The position numbers and the translations under genes are program-made. This document shows, piece after piece, positions 36,981 to 46,939 of a DNA stretch of 64,000 bases; position 1 is the stretch's first letter; each line of letters opens with the position of its first letter. The notes under the pieces were generated by a model. It saw nothing but the letters and a program-made list of their open reading frames with translations. It was not told where the DNA came from and ran no database searches. Where the stretch lies: the NCBI RefSeq assembly GCF_036488675.1, contig NZ_CP133148.1:310001-374000 (forward strand). The letters are read 5' to 3'. Source of the stretch: Sinorhizobium chiapasense. GTDB lineage: Bacteria > Pseudomonadota > Alphaproteobacteria > Rhizobiales > Rhizobiaceae.

Positions 36981-37880
36981 GTGACGACTGTGATTGATGG
37001 CAAGGCCGTTGCCGCTTCGGTCATCGAAACCGTGAAATCCGCCACAAAGACGCTGGAGGCGGAAACCGGCGTGCGCGCCGGGCTCGCGGTGGTGATCGTC
37101 GGAGACGATCCGGCAAGCCACACCTATGTATCGGCGAAGAGCAAGATGGCCAAGGAATGCGGGTTCCTTTCGGTCCAGCACACGCTGCCGCAGGAGACAT
37201 CGCAGGAGGAACTGGCGGCGCTCGTCGCCGAGCTCAACGCGGACGCTTCGATCCACGGCATTCTCGTGCAACTACCGCTGCCGAAGCATCTTCGCTCGGA
37301 GCCGATCATCCAGTCCATCCTCCCTGAAAAGGATGTCGACGGCTTGCATGTCGTCAATGCGGGCAAGATCGCGACCGGAGATCTCGAAGGCGGGCTCGTG
37401 TCGTGCACGCCCGCCGGGGCCATGGTGTTCGTGCGCCGCACACATGGCGAAGATCTTTCGGGATTGAACGCCGTCGTCATCGGCCGTTCGAACCTCTTCG
37501 GCAAGCCGATGGCGGCACTGCTTCTTGCCGCCAACGCGACCGTAACCACGGCGCATTCGCGCACGAAGGATCTGCCTGCCGTTTGCCGCAATGCCGACAT
37601 TCTGGTTGCCGCTGTGGGCCGCCCGGAAATGGTCAAGGCCGATTGGGTGAAGCCCGGTGCGACGGTGATCGACGTCGGCATCAATCGCGTCCCGGCGCCG
37701 GAACGCGGTGAGGGCAAGACAAAGCTTGTCGGCGACGTTGCCTTTGAGGAATGCGCCAAGGTCGCGAGCGTGATCACGCCGGTCCCCGGTGGTGTCGGGC
37801 CGATGACCATTGCCATGCTGATGGCGAACACGATCATTGCCGCCTGCCGCAAGGCCGGCCGCAAGCCGCCGAAATTCTGA
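36981..37880 (+). CDS. folD: FolD, methylenetetrahydrofolate dehydrogenase/cyclohydrolase
   Basis: FolD interconverts methylene-, methenyl- and 10-formyl-tetrahydrofolate using NADP. The 299-aa product has the YVSAK motif (Tyr49, Lys53), the QLPLPKH and EKDVDGLH stretches, the NADP loop [11 protein letters not shown], and the terminal signature [14 protein letters not shown] start at 36981 with CGGGAG upstream gives the usual N-terminus ([10 protein letters not shown]). The frame is open from 36948 but that start lacks support. It is convergent with aglR. Confidence 0.96.
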   Translation: MTTVIDGKAVAASVIETVKSATKTLEAETGVRAGLAVVIVGDDPASHTYVSAKSKMAKECGFLSVQHTLPQETSQEELAALVAELNADASIHGILVQLPLPKHLRSEPIIQSILPEKDVDGLHVVNAGKIATGDLEGGLVSCTPAGAMVFVRRTHGEDLSGLNAVVIGRSNLFGKPMAALLLAANATVTTAHSRTKDLPAVCRNADILVAAVGRPEMVKADWVKPGATVIDVGINRVPAPERGEGKTKLVGDVAFEECAKVASVITPVPGGVGPMTIAMLMANTIIAACRKAGRKPPKF

Positions 37881-37921
37881 GACGATATGGGTGGGACGGC
37901 CCTCTGCCGCCCGCACTTCGA

Positions 37922-38956
37922 TTACGATTTGCCTGGTGCAGGCCCCGTCGAGGCGCGAACGATCAGTTCTGCGTGCCAAAGCTCCTGATCGGGGTAGGTG
38001 CCGCGTTCCAGGATGCCGCCAATCAGCCGGCAGGCGACGCGGGCGCCGGCGGCCCTCAGGGACGAGCGCGTCGTCGTCAGCGGTACGCTGAAATTTTCCG
38101 GCTTCAGCATCGGCAAAACATCGTCGTGAGCGATGATCGAGATGTCCGTGCCGACCGTGAGGCCGGCTTGATTGATCGCGCGCACGGCGCCGAGTGCCAG
38201 AACGGTACTCGAGCAGAGAACGGCTGTCGGCGGATTCGGTTGCATCAGGAAGCGCTGCATGCTGCGATAACCGTATCCATCCGTCATGACCGAGTGGTGG
38301 ACCAATGTTTCGTCGAGATCGAGACCCCACTCCTTGAGCGCGCGCATCACACCCTTTTTCCGGCGAATGGCGAAGGCCAGGTGCTCCTGCCCGTTGATAA
38401 GCGCGATCCGCCGATGGCCGAGCTGGATGAGAAGCCTCGTCGCCTCGTAGAAGGCGGCGGTGTTGTCTATGTCGAGGAACGGATAATCCTTCGAGCCGCC
38501 GATCGATCGGCCATGCACGATAAAAGGGATAGACAGCGACTTCAGCATGGCGATGCGCGGGTCATTGGCGCGCATATGGGCAAGAAAGAGGCCGTCGACA
38601 TTGCCGCTGGCCGCCAGCCGTCGGAACGTCGACTCTTCGTCCTCGGGCGCGCTTGGGTTCAGCACGAAATGAAAATCATGCTTGACGGCCTCTTCGGCGA
38701 GACCAGCGAGAAATTCGCCGAAATGAATGTCCGATCCGATGCCGGATGCAATCGGCATCACGAGGCCGATGGAGTAGGCCTTGCCGGTCGCGAGCCGCTG
38801 CGCGGCACGGTTCGGCCTGTAGCCCGTCTCACGTACCGCTTTCAGAACTCGCTGACGCGTCTTGGCGTTGACTTCCGGGTAGCCGTTGAGTGCTCGGCTG
38901 ACCGTCGTCTGCGACAGGCCGAGCAGCTCTGCTAGCTGCTTAAGTTTGACCGGCAT
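37922..38956 (-). CDS. aglR: AglR, LacI-family repressor of the alpha-glucoside operon
   Basis: The 344-aa product has a LacI helix-turn-helix at the N-terminus (MPVKLKQLAELLGLSQTTVS then RALNGYPEVNAKTRQRV) and a periplasmic-binding-protein-like sugar domain (AYSIGLVMPIASGIGSD and following). The ATG at 38956 starts exactly at the HTH; the frame runs 12 residues further. The palindrome CCAAAGCGCTTTGG (38966-38979) lies 10 bases before the start, implying autoregulation. It is divergent from aglE, as in S. meliloti. Confidence 0.92.
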   Translation of the reverse strand: MPVKLKQLAELLGLSQTTVSRALNGYPEVNAKTRQRVLKAVRETGYRPNRAAQRLATGKAYSIGLVMPIASGIGSDIHFGEFLAGLAEEAVKHDFHFVLNPSAPEDEESTFRRLAASGNVDGLFLAHMRANDPRIAMLKSLSIPFIVHGRSIGGSKDYPFLDIDNTAAFYEATRLLIQLGHRRIALINGQEHLAFAIRRKKGVMRALKEWGLDLDETLVHHSVMTDGYGYRSMQRFLMQPNPPTAVLCSSTVLALGAVRAINQAGLTVGTDISIIAHDDVLPMLKPENFSVPLTTTRSSLRAAGARVACRLIGGILERGTYPDQELWHAELIVRASTGPAPGKS

Positions 38957-38965
38957 GGCCTTCTC

Positions 38966-38979
38966 CCAAAGCGCTTTGG
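38966..38979. promoter_or_regulatory. LacI-type operator near the aglR start
   Basis: A 14-base perfect palindrome CCAAAGCGCTTTGG with the AAGCGCTT core typical of LacI-family sites. Its position just upstream of the aglR ATG suggests autoregulation. Confidence 0.75.
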
Positions 38980-39126
38980 ATACCCCTTTCATTTAGGTTG
39001 TTCCGGTCAGCGCCCCCAATGTCATCTATCACCCGTTCCATGCCGGAAAAAGCCGAAAACCGCGCTTTCGCGCTGCAAAATGTTGATGCATAGCAATATC
39101 CACACCGCCTTGAGGCGAGTGGAAGG

Positions 39127-39136
39127 AAAGCGCTTG
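39127..39136. promoter_or_regulatory. LacI-type half-matching operator at the agl promoter
   Basis: AAAGCGCTTG contains the same AAGCGCTT core and overlaps the candidate -35 hexamer TTGACT (39134-39139). Confidence 0.5.
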
Positions 39137-39162
39137 ACTCTTCGTCCGCGGCGATGATTTCT
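39134..39162 (+). promoter_or_regulatory. Candidate aglE promoter
   Basis: TTGACT at 39134-39139 serves as the -35 box, and a weak -10-like ATTTCT lies at 39157-39162 after a 17-base spacer. It is flanked by operators at 39127 and 39171. The -10 assignment is tentative. Confidence 0.4.
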
Positions 39163-39170
39163 TAGCGAAC

Positions 39171-39184
39171 TCAAAGCGCTTTGA
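39171..39184. promoter_or_regulatory. LacI-type operator upstream of aglE
   Basis: A 14-base perfect palindrome TCAAAGCGCTTTGA, just downstream of the candidate promoter and 62 bases before the aglE start. This is a classic position for repression by AglR. Confidence 0.75.
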
Positions 39185-39246
39185 ATTTGCGCGTAGATGA
39201 TCCGCCCGCGGCGCAACGTCCGGGTTCATGTTGGGAGGACGATAAC

Positions 39247-40605
39247 GTGAAGAGATCATTCCTGATGGGCGTGGCTGCGCTCGCCCTGGTAGTGGGGGCT
39301 GCCGATGCTGCCGAGCTGAAATTCAAGCCCGGCGAAGATTCCAAGTTCAATTGGGCGAGCTTCGAGGAGTTCAAGAAGGGCCACGACCTCAAGGGGCAGA
39401 CGCTGACGATCTTCGGCCCCTGGCGCGGCGAGGACGAGGCGCTCTTCAAGAGCGTCTATGCTTACTTCGTCGAGGCGACCGGCGTTGACCTCAAGTATTC
39501 GTCCTCCGAGAACTACGAGCAGCAGATCGTCATCGACACGCAAGCCGGCAGCCCGCCGGATGTCGCGATCCTGCCGCAGCCGGGCCTCATCGCCGACCTC
39601 GCCTCGAAGGGCTATCTGACGCCGCTCGGCGACGAAACCAAGCAATGGTTGCTCGACAACTATGCCGCGGGTCAATCCTGGGTCGACCTCTCCACCTACA
39701 GCGGCAAGGACGGCAAACCGGCGCTCTATGCATTCCCCTACAAGATCGACGTGAAGTCGCTGGTCTGGTACGTGCCGGAAAACTTCGAAGACGCCGGCTA
39801 CGAAGTGCCGAAGACCATGGAAGAGCTGAAGGCGCTGACCGACAAGATCGCCGCCGACGGTCAAAAGCCATGGTGCATCGGTTTGGGTTCGGGCGGTGCG
39901 ACCGGCTGGCCGGCGACCGACTGGGTCGAGGACCTGATGCTGCGCACGCAGCCGGCCGACGTCTACGACAAGTGGGTCAAGAACGAGATTCCGTTTACCG
40001 ATCCGGCGGTCACCGGCGCATTGGACGAGTTCGGCTGGTTCGCGCGCAATGACAAGTTCGTGGACGGCGGTGCTGCGGCCGTGGCCTCCGCCGACTTCCG
40101 CGACAGCCCGAAGGGCCTCTTCGCCTCGCCGCCGAAGTGCTACCTGCACCACCAGGCTTCGTTCATTCCGTCCTTCTTCCCCGAGGGCACGGTGATCGGC
40201 GAGGACGCCGACTTCTTCTACATGCCTCCCTATGAGAGCAAGAAAGACCTCGGCAATCCGGTGCTGGGTGCTGGCACGCTTGCGATGATCACCAAGGATA
40301 CCCCGGCCGCACGCGCCTTCATCGAGTTCCTGCAGACGCCGATCGCGCATGAGGTCTGGATGGCGCAGACGAGCTTCCTGACGCCTTACAAGAGCGTCAA
40401 CGTTGAGACCTACGGCAATCCGCCGCTGAAGAAGCAGGGCGAGATCCTGCTCAATGCGACGACCTTCCGTTTCGACGGGTCCGACCTGATGCCGGGCAAG
40501 ATCGGTGCAGGCGCTTTCTGGACAGGCATGGTCGATTACGTAGGCGGCAAATCGTCCGCCGACGTCGCAGCCGGCGTGCAGAAGGCGTGGGACGCCATCA
40601 AGTAG
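39247..40605 (+). CDS. aglE: AglE, periplasmic alpha-glucoside-binding protein
   Basis: AglE is the solute-binding component for alpha-glucosides such as sucrose, maltose and trehalose. The 452-aa product begins with a signal peptide (KRSFLMGVAALALVVGAADA, cleavage near 22) and continues as a family 1 solute-binding protein (LTIFGPWRGEDEALFKSVYA; SPPDVAILPQPGL). The GTG at 39247 is used because GGGAGGA lies at 39233-39239. The upstream ATG at 39181 overlaps the operator. A hairpin follows the gene before aglF. Confidence 0.93.
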   Translation: MKRSFLMGVAALALVVGAADAAELKFKPGEDSKFNWASFEEFKKGHDLKGQTLTIFGPWRGEDEALFKSVYAYFVEATGVDLKYSSSENYEQQIVIDTQAGSPPDVAILPQPGLIADLASKGYLTPLGDETKQWLLDNYAAGQSWVDLSTYSGKDGKPALYAFPYKIDVKSLVWYVPENFEDAGYEVPKTMEELKALTDKIAADGQKPWCIGLGSGGATGWPATDWVEDLMLRTQPADVYDKWVKNEIPFTDPAVTGALDEFGWFARNDKFVDGGAAAVASADFRDSPKGLFASPPKCYLHHQASFIPSFFPEGTVIGEDADFFYMPPYESKKDLGNPVLGAGTLAMITKDTPAARAFIEFLQTPIAHEVWMAQTSFLTPYKSVNVETYGNPPLKKQGEILLNATTFRFDGSDLMPGKIGAGAFWTGMVDYVGGKSSADVAAGVQKAWDAIK

Positions 40606-40617
40606 GACTAAAATTGA

Positions 40618-40645
40618 CGGCGGGCGATGCTTATCTCGTCCGCCG
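40618..40645 (+). promoter_or_regulatory. Intercistronic hairpin between aglE and aglF
   Basis: A 10-base stem (40618-40627 with 40636-40645, one G-T pair) and an 8-base loop, without a T-run. Such structures behind binding-protein genes often stabilise the upstream mRNA and reduce read-through, giving more binding protein than permease. Confidence 0.6.
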
Positions 40646-40764
40646 CTCCTTCATTTCCGGATTGCCTCAGCAATCGGGTAATCCCAATCAAGAGCGGTAG
40701 CCGCCATCACGTGATGCGCCTGGAGCATCCTGCTCGGGAGCGCGTTTAAGGGGAGGGATGTGTC

Positions 40765-41775
40765 ATGCAGCAGCTACTCGCTGCCCTTTTGACGATGATT
40801 GCCGGTGTCCTGGCCTGCGCGGCCTATTTCTGGGGCACCAATTTCATTCTCGACTGGATTTTCCCATCGAAGGGCCTCTCCGGCAAGGCCGCATCCCGCA
40901 ACCTGCGCATCACCAACGCCATCCGGCCTTGGCTGTTTCTGGCGCCGGCGCTGTTCGCGCTGACGATTTATCTCCTCTATCCGGTCATCGAATCCGTGTG
41001 GCTCAGCTTTCATGACCGCGGCGGCCAGAATTTCGTTGGCGCGCGCAACTACGGCTGGATGATCAACGACGGGGAATTCCGCCAGTCGATCTTCAACAAT
41101 TTCCTCTGGCTGCTCGTCGTGCCTGCGCTGTCCACCTTCTTCGGTCTGGTGATTGCCGCGCTCACCGATCGCATCTGGTGGGGCAATATCGCCAAGACGC
41201 TGATCTTCATGCCGATGGCGATCTCCTTCGTCGGCGCGGCCGTCATCTGGAAGTTCATCTATGACTACCGTGCGGAGGGGGCGGAGCAGATCGGGCTCCT
41301 GAATGCTATCGTCGTCGCCTTCGGCGGCGCGCCGCAGGCCTGGATCACGCTGCCCTTCTGGAACAATTTCTTCCTCATGGTCATCCTCATCTGGATCCAG
41401 ACCGGATTTGCGATGGTCATCCTCTCTGCGGCACTGCGCGGCATACCGGAGGAGACCATCGAGGCCGCGGTGATCGACGGGGCCAATGGCTGGCAGATCT
41501 TCTTCAAGATCATGGTGCCGCAGATCTGGGGCACGATCGCCGTCGTCTGGACCACCATCACGATCCTGGTGCTCAAGGTTTTCGACATCGTCCTGGCGAT
41601 GACGAACGGGCAATGGCAGAGCCAGGTGCTTGCCAACCTCATGTTCGACTGGATGTTCCGCGGCGGCGGAGACTTCGGTCGCGGCGCGTCGATCGCCGTG
41701 GTGATCATGGTCCTCGTCATCCCGATCATGATCTGGAACATCCGCAACGCGACCAAGGAAATGAGGAGCCACTGA
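40765..41775 (+). CDS. aglF: AglF, alpha-glucoside ABC transporter permease
   Basis: The 336-aa inner-membrane protein has an N-terminal helix (QQLLAALLTMIAGVLACAAY) and about six further segments. The EAA loop, IEAAVIDGANGWQIFFKIMV (about 232-251), contacts the ATPase AglK. GGGGAGG precedes the ATG. The gene ends one base before aglG. Confidence 0.94.
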   Translation: MQQLLAALLTMIAGVLACAAYFWGTNFILDWIFPSKGLSGKAASRNLRITNAIRPWLFLAPALFALTIYLLYPVIESVWLSFHDRGGQNFVGARNYGWMINDGEFRQSIFNNFLWLLVVPALSTFFGLVIAALTDRIWWGNIAKTLIFMPMAISFVGAAVIWKFIYDYRAEGAEQIGLLNAIVVAFGGAPQAWITLPFWNNFFLMVILIWIQTGFAMVILSAALRGIPEETIEAAVIDGANGWQIFFKIMVPQIWGTIAVVWTTITILVLKVFDIVLAMTNGQWQSQVLANLMFDWMFRGGGDFGRGASIAVVIMVLVIPIMIWNIRNATKEMRSH

Positions 41776-41776
41776 G

Positions 41777-42922
41777 ATGAACCCAGCCACGCGCTCCCCG
41801 CTGATGTGGGCGGTCCATCTCTCGGTGCTTCTGCTCGTCGCTCTCTGGACGATGCCGACCGCCGGCCTGCTGATCTCGTCGCTGCGCGACAAGGACCAGC
41901 TCGCCGTTTCCGGATGGTGGACGGCTCTTGCCACGTCTTCACGCAATGATGTCGCGCGCGCTCCGTCGGCCGACAGCCAGGTCGAACGGGACGGCAAGTT
42001 CGTCATCTCGGGTAACGTTCTTGCCGGTCAGGCCGGGCAGATATCGGCCTTCGGCTTCTCCAGTCGCGAACCGGCGGCGTTCAAGGCCGGTGAGACCGCT
42101 GATCTGAACGGCGGCGAGAAGCTGACAGTGCAGGCGGACGGCAGTTTCGAAATCGTCTCCGATACCAGGATGGAAGGCTCGCGCGGCCAGCGCATCTTCT
42201 TCACCGCCGCGGCACCACCGCGTTTCACCCTCGACAACTACAAAGAGGTGCTGAGTGCGGAGGGCATCAGTGCGTCCTTCATCAACTCGCTGACGGTTGC
42301 CGTTCCATCGACGGTTATCCCGATTCTGATCGCTGCTTTTGCAGCCTATGCCCTGGCCTGGATGCCTTTTCCCGGGCGCGCAATCCTGATCGCCGTGGTT
42401 GTCGGGCTGCTGGTCGTGCCGCTGCAGATGTCGCTCATTCCGCTCTTGAAGCTCTACAACGGCGTTGGCGCATTCTTCGGCGTTCCGGCCAAGACCTATA
42501 TGGGCATCTGGCTTGCCCACACCGGGTTCGGCCTGCCGCTGGCGATCTATCTCTTGCGCAATTATATGGCGGGCCTGCCGCGCGAGATCATGGAATCCGC
42601 GCGCGTCGACGGCGCCAGCGATTTTGACATCTTCGTCAAGATCATTCTGCCTTTATCGTTCCCGGCGCTCGCCTCCTTTGCGATCTTTCAGTTCCTCTGG
42701 ACCTGGAACGATCTCCTGGTCGCGATCGTCTTCCTCGGCACCGGCCAGGATCAACTCGTGCTGACGGGGCGGCTGGTCAACCTGCTCGGCTCTCGCGGCG
42801 GCAACTGGGAAATCCTCACCGCCTCCGCCTTCATTACCATCGTCGTTCCTCTGATCGTCTTCTTCGCTCTGCAGCGCTATCTCGTGCGCGGTCTGCTCGC
42901 GGGATCGGTCAAGGGCGGCTGA
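41777..42922 (+). CDS. aglG: AglG, alpha-glucoside ABC transporter permease
   Basis: The 381-residue permease has an unusually large periplasmic region (about 40-150) between TM1 and TM2, then the permease core. The EAA loop is PREIMESARVDGASDFDIFV (about 267-286). The core matches MalG-type permeases (about 280-300 aa). The extra roughly 100 residues (with GQISAFGFSSREPAAFKAGE) form a predicted extra-cytoplasmic domain, reminiscent of the P2 loop of MalF. It starts one base after aglF. Confidence 0.93.
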   Translation: MNPATRSPLMWAVHLSVLLLVALWTMPTAGLLISSLRDKDQLAVSGWWTALATSSRNDVARAPSADSQVERDGKFVISGNVLAGQAGQISAFGFSSREPAAFKAGETADLNGGEKLTVQADGSFEIVSDTRMEGSRGQRIFFTAAAPPRFTLDNYKEVLSAEGISASFINSLTVAVPSTVIPILIAAFAAYALAWMPFPGRAILIAVVVGLLVVPLQMSLIPLLKLYNGVGAFFGVPAKTYMGIWLAHTGFGLPLAIYLLRNYMAGLPREIMESARVDGASDFDIFVKIILPLSFPALASFAIFQFLWTWNDLLVAIVFLGTGQDQLVLTGRLVNLLGSRGGNWEILTASAFITIVVPLIVFFALQRYLVRGLLAGSVKGG

Positions 42923-42952
42923 CAGATTTCAGGACAAGGATCTCTTACACGA

Positions 42953-44608
<1,656 letters not shown>

Positions 44609-44683
44609 GCCTCTTCAAGCGAAATGGATACCAGTTCGAATGAAGAGAGTGCATTATGAAGAAAGAGCGAGGGGAGGGATGCG

Positions 44684-45772
44684 ATGACAGGCCTGCTGCT
44701 TAAAGATATCCGCAAGTCCTATGGGGCCGTTGATGTCATTCACGGCATCAACCTCGACATCAAGCAGGGTGAGTTCATCGTTTTCGTCGGACCGTCAGGC
44801 TGCGGGAAATCGACGCTGCTGAGGATGATCGCCGGCCTCGAGGCGATAACTGGCGGCGACATGTTCATCGACGGCGACCGGGTGAACGATGTGCCGCCAT
44901 CGAAGCGCGGCATCGCCATGGTGTTCCAGTCCTACGCGCTCTACCCGCACATGACGGTTTACGACAACATGGCTTTCGGCATGCGGATAGCCAAGGAGTC
45001 GAAGGAGGAGATCGACCGCCGTGTGCGCTCGGCGGCGGAAATCCTCCAGCTCACGAAATATCTCGACCGCTTGCCAAAGGCGCTCTCCGGCGGCCAGCGC
45101 CAGCGCGTCGCGATCGGTCGGGCGATTTGCCGAAATCCCAAGGTCTTCCTCTTCGACGAGCCGCTTTCCAACCTCGATGCTGCCCTGCGCGTCGCCACGC
45201 GGATCGAGATCGCCAAGCTCAATGAGCAGATGGCCGATACGACAATGATCTATGTTACCCACGACCAGGTGGAGGCGATGACGCTAGCCGACCGCATCGT
45301 CGTGCTTTCTGCAGGCCATATCGAGCAGGTCGGCGCGCCGCTCGACCTTTATGAGCGCCCGGCGAACCTATTTGTCGCCCGCTTCATCGGTTCGCCGGCG
45401 ATGAACGTCATCCCTTCGACGATCTCGGCCACAGGCGCGCAGACGACTGTGACACTCGCAGGCGGCAAGTCGGTGACGCTCGACATCGCCACGAACGCCT
45501 CCGAGAACGGAAAGAAGGCGAGCTTCGGCGTGCGGCCGGAAGACCTCCAGGCGACGCAGTCCGAGGATTTCCTGTTCGAAGGAACGGTTTCGATCGTCGA
45601 GGCGCTCGGTGAAGTGACGCTGCTCTATATCGAGGGACTGGTCGAAAACGAGCCGCTCATCGCTAAGATCCCCGGCATTCCGCAGGTCAACCGGGGAGAC
45701 AAGGTGCACTTCACTGCAGACAAGGCGAGGCTTCACCTCTTCGATGCCGAAGGACGGAGCTATCGCGCCTAG
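44684..45772 (+). CDS. aglK: AglK, alpha-glucoside ABC transporter ATPase
   Basis: The 362-aa ATPase of the MalK/UgpC type has Walker A GPSGCGKST (36-44), signature LSGGQ (134-138), Walker B VFLFDEPLSNLD (about 155-166), and a C-terminal TOBE-like regulatory domain (about 240-362). The last codon (TAG) is the first base triplet of a repeat element. The upstream gap of 75 bases has a good GAGGGAGGG site. Confidence 0.95.
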   Translation: MTGLLLKDIRKSYGAVDVIHGINLDIKQGEFIVFVGPSGCGKSTLLRMIAGLEAITGGDMFIDGDRVNDVPPSKRGIAMVFQSYALYPHMTVYDNMAFGMRIAKESKEEIDRRVRSAAEILQLTKYLDRLPKALSGGQRQRVAIGRAICRNPKVFLFDEPLSNLDAALRVATRIEIAKLNEQMADTTMIYVTHDQVEAMTLADRIVVLSAGHIEQVGAPLDLYERPANLFVARFIGSPAMNVIPSTISATGAQTTVTLAGGKSVTLDIATNASENGKKASFGVRPEDLQATQSEDFLFEGTVSIVEALGEVTLLYIEGLVENEPLIAKIPGIPQVNRGDKVHFTADKARLHLFDAEGRSYRA

Positions 45773-45822
45773 AGCGGGATGAGGAAAAGTGTGTGCGGTT
45801 TTCCGCCCGCAGGCTGCATCAC
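45770..45822 (+). repeat. TAGAGC-type palindromic repeat after aglK
   Basis: TAGAGCGGGATGAGGAAAAGTG...CGGTTTTCCGCC...GCATC contains a GGAAAA/TTTTCC inner stem. It starts at the aglK stop codon and resembles the insert at 34681. Confidence 0.6.
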
Positions 45823-45894
45823 CGGATGTGCGTGCAATCTGAGAAATAGCGCGCTCTCTTCTCCATCTCAGTTAGATGGATTTAACCATTTCTC

Positions 45895-45923
45895 ACCCGT
45901 CCGGCGCTGTCGGACGGGTTTTC
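45895..45923 (+). terminator. Terminator downstream of the agl operon
   Basis: A perfect 9-base stem (45895-45903 with 45911-45919), a 7-base loop, and a short T-run. It ends the agl transcript 120 bases after aglK. Confidence 0.8.
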
Positions 45924-46005
45924 CACATGCGTTTGGCAAGCCAAACTCTCTGTTAAATTTCATGGGTTAGCGTGGCCGCAGATTGAAATGCGAAAGGCGA
46001 ATTCG

Positions 46006-46416
46006 ATGAGCGGCGCGGCCCCCGTGGTGCACCAGCACTTCCTCAACAAGGAAGAGTCCTTCATGTACGATCGGGAAGCGAATTTCCCAATGGAGGACAC
46101 TCGCAACGAGGCGCGCATCGAATTCACCGAGAAGGGCATGCAGCACCTCTCGTCTCGCCGCTGCGAGATCATCAAGCTTTCCAAAAGCAGTGCACTCATC
46201 GGCATCATGACGCAGTTCCAACTGCCGCGGAACTTCTATCTTGATATCCCGAGTGCACGCATCCCCCTGATCGGCTGCCTGCTCAAGCGCGTCCACGGCA
46301 ACAATATCATCGAAGCTCGCTTCCTGCGGCTTTTGACCGATCGCGATCTGAACCGGATTTTCGTCTACAGCATGCATCCGAACCACCGCAACCGCACGCT
46401 CGATATCTACCGCTGA
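46006..46416 (+). CDS. PilZ-like small protein (degenerate c-di-GMP site)
   Basis: This 136-aa protein has a PilZ-like order of elements: a basic stretch (SSRRCEIIKLSKSSALIGIM), then QLPRNFYLDIP, then a strand-rich end (NRIFVYSMHPNHRNRTLDIY). The classical RxxxR and (D/N)xSxxG residues needed for c-di-GMP are not clearly kept. It may thus bind a protein rather than the nucleotide. Starts at 45988, 46006 and 46063 are possible; 46006 has AAAGG at 8 bases. The partner is unknown. Confidence 0.6.
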   Translation: MSGAAPVVHQHFLNKEESFMYDREANFPMEDTRNEARIEFTEKGMQHLSSRRCEIIKLSKSSALIGIMTQFQLPRNFYLDIPSARIPLIGCLLKRVHGNNIIEARFLRLLTDRDLNRIFVYSMHPNHRNRTLDIYR

Positions 46417-46531
46417 AACCGAAAAAAGTGCGCCGCGTCTTGCGCTCGTGTGGGCATTGCGCTCCGTCTTGACGGGGCTGGCTGCGTCGTCGAGACTCGC
46501 GCTGTGGTGACTGTAGATCGAGAGAACCGCT

Positions 46532-46897
46532 GTGCAGCGACCCTATCGCCTTTCCTGTCATTGCGGCGACATCTGTGTCGAGGTCGACGCGGAACTATCG
46601 CGATTGGTCGAATGCAATTGCTCGACGTGCCGGCGTTCCGGTTTCCTGCATTGGAAGGTGGATGCCGCCGCTATCAGGCTGATCACTGAAAAGCGCCGCC
46701 TGTCGACTTACATCTGGCGCGGCATCACCGAAGGCCATCACTTCTGCCCGACATGTGGCACCGCGATCCTGCGAAGCGGCTATCCGGGCGACCGCGTTTC
46801 GCTCAACGCCCGCTGCATTGAGGGCGTGGATGTGTTCACGCTCGAGATCGAGCGTTACGACGGGCGAAACGATATGCCCCCCGGTCCGCTTCCGTAG
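46532..46897 (+). CDS. GFA/CENP-V family zinc-binding protein
   Basis: The 121-aa protein contains the GFA-type cysteine set: SCHCGDICVEV (9-11), CNCSTCRRSG (about 29-35) and CPTCGTAILRSG (about 72-76). These bind two zinc ions. The family includes glutathione-dependent formaldehyde-activating-like enzymes, but most members have no known substrate. It starts with GTG at 46532. It is convergent with edd. Confidence 0.88.
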   Translation: MQRPYRLSCHCGDICVEVDAELSRLVECNCSTCRRSGFLHWKVDAAAIRLITEKRRLSTYIWRGITEGHHFCPTCGTAILRSGYPGDRVSLNARCIEGVDVFTLEIERYDGRNDMPPGPLP

Positions 46898-46939
46898 CCG
46901 GACCGGCCAGAATTTGGGCGGCCCGGAGCGTCCGTCTGC

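Noticed and set aside
39181-39246. Longer N-terminus for AglE from an ATG at 39181
   Set aside because: It would place the operator palindrome and the GGGAGGA site inside the coding region and spoil the signal peptide.
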